Below, in pieces: positions 56,578 through 64,000 of a stretch of 64,000 nt of DNA. A program made the position numbers and the translations under genes. The notes below the pieces were generated by a model. It saw nothing but the letters and a program-made list of their open reading frames with translations, had not been told where the DNA came from and did no database searches. This stretch comes from Trichostrongylus colubriformis (Eukaryota > Nematoda > Chromadorea > Rhabditida > Trichostrongylidae): NCBI GenBank assembly GCA_963978905.1, contig OZ022257.1, positions 15,953,664-16,017,663 of the forward strand, read 5' to 3'. How positions within the stretch are numbered: the stretch's first letter is position 1; each line of letters begins with the position of its first letter.

Positions 56578-59500
56578 CCTATTCACCCCCTCGCTCCCTC
56601 CCTAGTTAATGCAATCTCTGATGATGCCGCCATTTGGGCTGCTGCTGGTCACCCACCTGCGAGATCCAGGCACAAACCACACAGTGTGCCGACGTGTAGC
56701 CATTACTGGGTGGGGTGCTGGGCGTCCTTCCGAAGTTTCTTCAGCTCTCAGCACCTCCTCTCTGAATTCATGAACAACATCATTTCATGGGGTTTCAATG
56801 AGGCTAGCGCGAGCACATAGTACACACGAGCTTTGTGAAAACGGAAGTAGCATGGTGATGGACGAGAGAGGCTCAAAGGGCAACTCAATAAATGCGAGAT
56901 TTTTGCTCATTCAACGATCGAACACTCGACGCTTGAAAAAACTGCCATCAATGCGGTCCTTCTGAATAGTTTAGGAGCACTGCGAGAAGACGTAAAAAAC
57001 GGGCTGAAATATTACCCGACGACGTCAAGTATAATGGACCAGCCACGCATAGCCCTAGTGCTGTGGCCATATCGTACCAGAAAGACGCATAGTATATGTA
57101 CAACGGAAATCATTTAGGGCATTGGAAATCATGCGCAGAATTACGTCATCATTCAATAGGGGAGGGGGGGGGGGGCTGGGTGGTGATGGAACGTGTGAAC
57201 GACGCATGAAATAAACGAATAGTGCGTGATCGCTCTAACTAAATCGGTTGGCAAATAGCAGTTCCCGCGCATTAGCAATCAGAACCGATTGTGGTGCTGG
57301 TGGGGCTATTTCGTGACGCTAAGACGTTAATGCTGTTTTCACTGGCTGTTTGAGAGTTTAACACTTCTGTGGCTAAACTAATGCAAATAGCCGTCCGGCT
57401 TTGCAATAAACAAACGTGCAGTCACTATGCGGAGTATGCGAAATATTTGAACGGATTAAATCATGAAATCAATAGGGGTGCCAAAAAAGTGATTTTGCTA
57501 ACGGCTCACGTCCGACAGGTATACAAAACAAAGGGGAACGAAAAAGGTAAAAGTATTGGGGCAAAATATTCCTAAAATGGTCCTCTAAAAAAAGGAACAA
57601 GCTGAGACTCACTATTTTCACTTTCATAAAAATATGGAGCCTACAGTCGGCGCAGCTGGCCTTCAGAGCATTTACGGTATCGAGGTCCGCTTAAAACAAT
57701 GGAGCCAGGTTGTGGTAGGTCTTTTGTGGGAAGCTTCCTAAGAATTGGCCCTTCGGTTAATAGAAGTCACAGAGCCCTTGCTGCTCGGACAACGCCGCTA
57801 TGATCCGAAGTGTCATTCATTCCTCAAACCCACCTCCGTAGGAGTTTATATGGTAATGGGACGTTCTGGTTCTTGGAAACGAGGGGAGCTGGGAATCCGG
57901 AGAAACGGAATGTTTAAGAACACCACCCAATGAGAATCCCCTCAGCTACCCAGAGTGAACGCACCTTAGCAAGGATGTGACGAGGCCGACTAAAATTCGG
58001 ATTTTGCCCAGTTGAAGTGACACATCTTGTTCACTCGGAATAAGATGCCGTTCCTGCTCGTGCAGAAGGCTGTCACGGAGTATAGTGATAGAGTGAGGTC
58101 TACACTCAACTTTAGGGATGAAAATACCTGGTCAGAATTTGCAGAATTTTTTCTAAATTAGGGTTGAAAGTAGAGAAGAAAAATACTATCATTTTTTGGC
58201 TTCCCCTTTATACATAGGAATTGCTTCAAAAAATGATATTCAAAAATGAAATAAATTAGGAAAATAACTGATATGAGAAGCAAAATAGCACCATCAGTTC
58301 GAGGGAAAAGGTACAGATAAACTGAAAAAAAGGCAACATTTCTGACTCATTGTGAGTGTGTGATAGGATTCTAGCCACGCCCACTTCACCGCTAAGAACA
58401 CCATTTTCTCGAAATTTTTAATTGATAACCTCTTGCAAAAGACTTGCAGTGTTCTTGATAGGATGATATCGAATTTTTAAAAACAAGATGAAAGCGCCAC
58501 GATATAAACAAGAGGGTTGGGAACTCCCTGTCCACGTCTTTCAAACAGAGATCAGTGCGGTCGAAAAAGTGAGCAATGATTTGAAAATTCAAGAAAAAGA
58601 AAGGCTTCGCAGCTAAACAGATGCGCAACTCTCACATTTTTGATGCATTTCCCTAGCTACCAGTTAGGATGTAGGAGTTGCGACTCGAGGGCTACCTCCA
58701 GGCGAATAATTGAGTGACTATGGCAATTTTCCTACCCTCCATACGATATTTAATTGCTTTGTGACTTCATATGAGCTGAAGTAAATGTTATTATCCGTCC
58801 GACTCTGGTATGACTCTGAAGTTGTGAGGTTAGAATTTAATAGAATCATGTTTTGATGCTTTTCTTCGACTACAACAGGCAATAAATGAATCATGGTCTA
58901 TCACTAGAGTTCTTAAGTCTTCTGAGATTTTCGTAAAAAACTATAGATCTTGACCAGATGCTAAATAGTTTTATTTTGAATCTAATTATCTCACAGCTGT
59001 ATTCAATAGATAAATGGATAGAATATGCATATAAATGCAGTGCTCCGCTAAGCTTTTATTTGCATGAAAATAATTCCATTAGGACATACTGTGGACAGCG
59101 GTGTTTCGAAATGTAGAGCAATCGTTGTGCAAAGCCGCTGGTACATTCACTAGGAGCTTCAATAACCAAGTATTACGTCCAAGTTAGCACAGAGGGATTG
59201 AAAGAGTTAGTTCAATTCGCAGGAGCAAATAATGTGATCATGTGAATATTTACAAAAAGTAACCCTGCTCTTTGTAAACGAAAGCTGTGGAGCCATTGGC
59301 GGTGAAGGAGGGGTCCCGCCCCTTACATCGCTATGGGTAGATAGAGAAGGAGAAGTAGGAACACATGTTTTCTGTGAACGAACATCCAAGTTCAAAGAAG
59401 ATGATTCGTGGCGAAACTCGTATAGAAAAGTGCTTCGGGTCTTCATCGCGACCCCAAGGTGCGTTTTTTCAATCGGGGCTCTGCCTCTCATGTTAGCTCG

Positions 59501-60089
59501 CATCCGCTGGGCAAGTTACTGCGAGCGCGACACAAGGTTTTGGGCTGGGTGGCTTAGCCCCTGGCAGTCTGCATCTACCCCTCAATGGCTAGTGATGCAG
59601 AGGAGAAGAGAAGGAGTGAGAGGAGGGTTTTTCGACTATGTACTATTAGGTTGTATGGAAAGTTCTGGCCGTTTTTTCGCGTTCACAAGAGAAATTCAAA
59701 TATCAAAGCGTATCAACATGAATCAGTTGAAGTATTGTGCTCCTTAGATAGACAATAAGTTGCTCTTTCTAAATATATGTTATATTGGGAATGCCACCAA
59801 GGTTTTCGAATTTTAGGGAAATTTTAAAGTACTGCGAAAATGACACTTCTAAGATGACTTCACTTCACGAGTTCTTGTTGTTTAGCCGAGTCCCAGAGAA
59901 GGTAACCACAAATGCGAATACTGCTAGAGGAGGGAGTGAAGCATTGGATGAAACACTTCGTCCACAAACTTAGTTGACCAGCTCTAGCCTTGATTTGGAA
60001 AAACACGAAGAAAAGGGTGCTGCGGGACCCCTCAAAGCAGCTATGCGCAAGCGCATATTCCACAAATTATTTTCTAGTAATCGAAGCAG
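56578..60089. other. 5' flank of PDE4, no gene recognised
   Basis: 59,260-59,640 resembles 27,420-27,710 in order of short blocks (GGGTCTTC, GTTACTGC, GGCTTAGCCCCT), a dispersed repeat. Otherwise nothing. Confidence 0.3.
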
Positions 60090-60240
60090 TTGCAGGCTGA
60101 AGCCCTTACTCGTTCATCATATTCACCAGATTTAGCGCTAACTAAGCTCCACTTTCCCAAACATATGGACAGCCCCTTCAGTAGCAATGTGTTTAGAAAG
60201 AGTGGCGATTTGGAGTGGACTTTTTTTCATTTCGCGCAAT
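60090..60240 (+). pseudogene. Mariner-type transposase fragment
   Basis: S-Y-S-P-D-L-A-L-T-K-L-H-F-P-K and V-F-R-K-S-G-D-L-E-W-T correspond to the D-L-A-P-S-D-Y region and the following segment of mariner transposases. Very short and degraded, different from the copy at 53.4 kb. Confidence 0.55.
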
Positions 60241-60600
60241 ATATTATAAACATCAGCCCTTCATCGAATTGAGAAATGTAGGTATGCATAACATTGACAA
60301 GAGTGTGGCGAATCGAATGATGCTCATTCTGTGGGAAAAGATGCACTCCGAGCCGAGTTATGATCTCCCGAATTTCCGCTTCAATCCGTTCTTTCTATAC
60401 TGTCACATCACTGAGCACCTCTACTCTCTTATTCCTGGAAAAATTCACAATCTGCCGAAATTCACCTATAAGGGTGTCTTTGGGAAGGTTCTACGAATCA
60501 ATCTGAAGACCCGATCGCGCCTTGCTCCCTGCGCGAGCGAGCGCGTCATTTGCCTGAGTATCGCTGTCACGCATCGAAGACTTGTTGGGCTCCGAGTGAC

Positions 60601-60864
60601 GGGTGGGGGGACATACGCCAAAAAATCGCGTCAGCGGAGTCGCACTCGCGGCGCCACCAGTACGACTTGCGAATCGATTTTGCTCTTGGGACCCCGGCCG
60701 AGCGTGGCTGCGCCACTTCTGCACTCCAACCATGCCACACTGCCTCCTCCACCTTTGCCGCTTTGTCTCGCTTGAAGACAGCCAGCACTGTCACTGGCAC
60801 TCGCACCCGCCGCGCCACTCGCCGCGGGCGGCCACGCGATTTTTTGGAGTATTTCCCCCAACCC
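60601..60864. mobile_element. Small TIR element (MITE) with 9-bp target duplication, copy 1
   Basis: Begins GGGTGGGGGGACATACGCC and ends GGAGTATTTCCCCCAACC, inverted copies with TACGCCAAAAAATCGCG inside. Flanked by the perfect direct repeat CCGAGTGAC at 60,592-60,600 and 60,865-60,873. The 9-bp duplication is typical of Mutator-like elements. The 186-codon plus frame at 60,215-60,775 runs into it by chance. Confidence 0.85.
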
Positions 60865-60875
60865 CCGAGTGACAG

Positions 60876-60947
60876 TCAGTGATCGTGAAACTCGTTCCAA
60901 AAAGAAACGGGGGAGATTGGGCTATCATCTGTAGAGTTACTTGCCAT
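60876..60947 (-). CDS. Possible short N-terminal ORF, 23 codons
   Basis: ATG to TGA, beginning M-A-S-N-S-T-D-D-S-P and ending W-N-E-F-H-D-H. Composition looks coding and the frame is open upstream for 76 more codons, but there is no donor before the stop and no homology recognised. Copy 1 of the MITE is inserted just past its stop. Confidence 0.15.
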   Translation of the reverse strand: MASNSTDDSPISPVSFWNEFHDH

Positions 60948-62491
60948 TTCATCGTTTCTCTTCACTGCCGCACTGACTAGCACCTTTACTTTAATTTCTA
61001 ATGAACATTGAAAAAATCGCTTTTGTGCCTTGAAAATTTTCAGGAAGTAAATGCTCTGAACAGCAGCAGCCGTTGCTCGCCTGTTCACGTTTTTGGGTTT
61101 TTTCTTGCGGAAATCGTTCTCGAAGCAGGAAAGAAAGAAGGTATGCTTGTTGATTGATGCTTTGCACTCGCTCAAAAAACGCCGACGTCATTATTTTAGA
61201 AATGGTCTATTCGTTCTGGAAATTTGTATTTTTTCTGCGTTATCGCGTGCTGTAGCCAGCGCGCATTTGCCTATCCACGTCATAATTTGCATCATTCGAA
61301 TGCTATTATTATTGCAGAGCGATGACATTTCCCATAGCTTATGTGTGACGTAAGAATCAGACCAATGGTGCCATCAAGTCCAGGAAATTCACCTTTCCCA
61401 TAACCGGAAAAAAAAAGAAGCCAGCAACAGCACACATTCTTTTTGTCACCCACATATTTATGTAATGTTTGCCTACTAAAGGCTGCATGCAAGCAAAAGG
61501 AAAACGCGTGAAAAAGAAAACAATAATCCGGCAAACATAGAGCTATTGAAGTAATTTCCGACAAGGCGGGGCGTCTGAGGAGGCGCGGCAACCCAGGCTC
61601 CAGGTGCAAAGAGGTCACCTGGTCAGGGACGCAGAGTGATAAAGAAATCGACATTGGACAGAAATATTCGCACTGGTCTCTCCCGCCGACGGCTTTTCAA
61701 ATGTTGCTCGGCGGGAACTCAAACGAGTTGCTCTATCCCACTTTTTCCACTTTTTCGAATTCTGCTTTGGAACAGAGTCTACTTCTCGGTTTTTTCGTGT
61801 TTCTCTTCATGTGCTCTAACTAGTAGAGTGATTTCAAGGCCATTTGAAGAGGAATCAGAATCATGGAATTTTCATGGACGATTCCTTCGAGTAGGGAACC
61901 CTGTCTGCGATTCATTTTAGACACTGGGAATTCAAGTCAGAGGAATCAGAAGTTTAAAGACAATGAGAGCACAGAGTCATTACTAACCAAGCAGCTGTAA
62001 CCCTCACCTTCTGACAATGTGAAGTTTGCAAAGCAGCAAATAATTTTCCGAGCGGCACCATTAAGAAACAAAAGAGCGTAACGCTTATTTCTCACCGATA
62101 CTTCAGCCTACTCATCCTTAGATATTCCATCCTCGTTAGGACGATTAACAGCGAAAGTTGAATAAAGTATAAAGTATAGATAGCACAAATCAGATAAACT
62201 ATCGGAAAATTTAGTACTGGTCTATTTGTAGTATGAATTAAGCGTTAATTTGATATTAGTTTATATTCAGTTCACTTCAACAGGGTGATCAGCCGAGTAG
62301 AGAGAGGTCCAAGAGAGCGGAAGGGATAACATGGTCAAGGTCACCCGCTGAAATGAAAATAGGGATCAGAGTAGTCCTGCAGGGAAGAGCTAGAGAAATG
62401 AGCTGGTCACATTCTAAGAGCTTAACGTATTCTTCCCTTTATCTTGCATGGAAGAGTTTACGCATCAAGTGATACGGTTGGAGCTCCGATC
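60948..62491. other. No gene recognised
   Basis: Contains at 61,681-61,730 the roughly 45-base sequence also found inverted at 44,937-44,983; otherwise nothing. Confidence 0.3.
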
Positions 62492-62787
62492 GGGTGGGGG
62501 GAAATACGCCAAAAAATCGCGTCAGCCGCGTCGTACTGGTGGCGCCGCGAGTCGTCGGCGTCGCACTCGCGGCGCCACCAGTACGACTTGCGAATCGATT
62601 TTACTCTTGGGAGCCCGGCAGTGCGTGGCTGCGTCACTTCTGCACTCCAGCCATGCCACACTGCCTCCTCCACCTTTGCCACACTATCTCGCTTGAAGGC
62701 TGCCAGCACTGCCACTGGCACTCGCACCCATCGCGCCGCTCACCGCGGGCGGCCACGCGATTTTTTGGCGTATTTCCCCCACCCATC
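62492..62787. mobile_element. Small TIR element (MITE), copy 2
   Basis: Ends GGGTGGGGGGAAATACGCC and GGCGTATTTCCCCCACCC are almost exact inverted copies. It has a complete internal palindrome (GTACTGGTGGCGCCGCGAG against CTCGCGGCGCCACCAGTAC) of which copy 1 keeps only one half. No target duplication found. Confidence 0.85.
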
Positions 62788-63202
62788 GCCATATAGTGAG
62801 GGCCTCCTTCGCAACCCGTTTCCTGAGCGTCATGTGAAAGTATGTGGGAAATGAGCCCCATAGCGGCTATCCACCCAGTGGATGGCACCCAGCGTTAGAG
62901 AACAGATGTATCAGTCAAGATAGGGTGATTTGGCAACTATGGGTGTGGGCCAGTACACCTGAGTGTCTCATCGCACCATGCATTTGGGTGATCGCGCGCG
63001 ACCATTGTGTGCTGCTTTCAGTGCCAACTCCCGAAGGCCTCAGTGATCTGACCCAGATCGTATGCCCTGACGAGTAGGATCCGGTAATTTCATTGAGCTT
63101 ATTCCTTACCAATCAGAAGACTAAGGTATAAAGTGCTCCTTTCCGTTAACTCCTGCTGAAGTCCGTTTCATCGAGTACCATTCACATTGCACCATTGTAT
63201 GG

Positions 63203-63273
63203 CATAAATAAATAAGATGATAAATAAACAAGTGACTAAATAAATAAGTAAAGAAATAAATAAGTAAATAAAG
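63203..63273 (+). repeat. TAAA-rich short tandem repeat
   Basis: Units of AAATAAATAAG and TAAATAAG over about 70 bases. Confidence 0.85.
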
Positions 63274-63693
63274 GGGGAACCTCATCGTGAAGTGAGGCTG
63301 AGGTACTCATGTAATAACAAGGGAGATAAAATAGATCTTTTATTCCCCGTGAGCCTCTGACATTCAAAGCGGTTTATTTGTTGAAATGCAAAATATCTTC
63401 GATCGTTCGAAGGTATTGGGAAAATAATCTCTATTAATGAAAAAAATGTGAGCAGCTGTACAACATCAGTTAGGGGCACGAGGTGAAGTGGAAAGGGTAT
63501 TAAGGTGGGAACGACATGCTTTGTGGGTGAGCCGGTCAACTCCAAGGAAATGGCCGATGACGCACCTTGTGCTGGAAGACGGACCCTGCGCTCTTTATCA
63601 CCCTGCTGTGGTGGTTCGTGGGGCAGCGTGAATGGTAAGCTTGGCTTGGGCGTTGCTCTCAGTGATGCAGAAAGTGCCTATACTCAACCTCGA

Positions 63694-63892
63694 CGAGGAT
63701 CACTGGTGGGGGAGGGGGTCTTGCTTCACAAATTTTCGGCAGTTATATAACCTTTTTCGGCTGCTTTTTCGTTGCAAGAACAGACCAAAATCGAGGGTCA
63801 CTGCTAGGGAGGGGACCTTGTTCCACGATTTTTCAGCCGTTACATACCTTTTTTGGCTCTTTTGGCTTTTTCGTTGCTAGCACAGACCAAAA
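63694..63892 (+). repeat. Tandem pair of about 100-base units
   Basis: 63,694-63,791 and 63,792-63,892 both run from CGAGG(A/G)TCACTG to CAGACCAAAAT, with GGTCTTGCTTCACAAATTTT matched by GGACCTTGTTCCACGATTTT. Confidence 0.82.
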
Positions 63893-64000
63893 TTGCTCCT
63901 CCCAGTTTAGCGTTAGAAGTTTTGGTCTGGGGTCTATAAATCGATAGAAATTCTAGCATTATCCAAGAGAATAACGAGTGACGCAATAAGACGAATTTGA

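Noticed and set aside
60215..60775. 186-codon plus-strand frame
   Set aside because: Runs from a mariner remnant through a dispersed-repeat remnant into the MITE; a chance fusion of repeats.
62444..62888. Several overlapping 80-136 codon frames on both strands
   Set aside because: All are readings of the GC-rich palindromic MITE, copy 2.
1..64000. CRISPR arrays, operon structure, spliced-leader RNA, rRNA
   Set aside because: The window is eukaryotic; no regularly spaced repeats, no SL1-like sequence and no rRNA segments were seen.

Overview
This is a eukaryotic, gene-poor, repeat-rich, AT-leaning window that looks like nematode DNA, probably a strongylid or hookworm-like clade V worm. The nematode call rests on the short TTTCAG-type splice acceptors, compact introns in the small genes, scattered poly-G/poly-C tracts, CR1/jockey-like LINE relics and mariner relics. 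The species cannot be named from the sequence alone.

The one gene identified with certainty is a cAMP-specific phosphodiesterase 4 (PDE4) on the minus strand. I rebuilt it exon by exon from 56,378 (UCR1 exon, candidate start) down to 29,268 (stop). Thirteen exons join in phase into 614 codons plus stop. They carry a UCR1 with the RRESF kinase site, a UCR2, the Y-H-N-H-I-H and H-D-V-D-H-P metal-site motifs, the downstream Asp, and the nucleotide-binding Gln. The first intron is about 15 kb. Near 42.4-42.9 kb there is a chain of three tiny exons that fits in phase onto the common exon and would give a different 41-residue N-terminus, so there may be a second promoter.

The left end (1-9.7 kb) holds a foldback element (131-619), the 3' end of an unrecognised plus-strand gene (stop at 2,304), and a converging small secreted-protein gene (3,041-2,670). 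After these come a decayed two-ORF LINE (about 5.0-8.3 kb, plus strand) and a reverse-transcriptase relic on the minus strand (about 9.2-9.6 kb). The middle (10-29 kb) is mostly foldbacks, hairpins and TIR elements. Low-confidence spliced coding candidates lie at 13.15-13.78 kb and 26.46-27.12 kb. PDE4 introns carry a dispersed repeat with tRNA-like box A/B motifs, several inverted repeats, a 206-codon unidentified reading frame (45.55-44.94 kb, minus) and a mariner relic (53.4-53.8 kb).

The right end (56.4-64 kb), upstream of PDE4, has a second mariner relic and a pair of about 270-300 bp TIR elements, one bounded by a 9-bp target duplication. No tRNA, rRNA, spliced-leader RNA or CRISPR array was recognised. 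The window shows no new multi-gene system that I can defend. The most novel-looking items are the alternative PDE4 N-terminus, the intron lacking stop codons in the secreted-protein gene, the 48-bp perfect hairpin, the 1.16-kb foldback and the palindrome-flanked foldback element.
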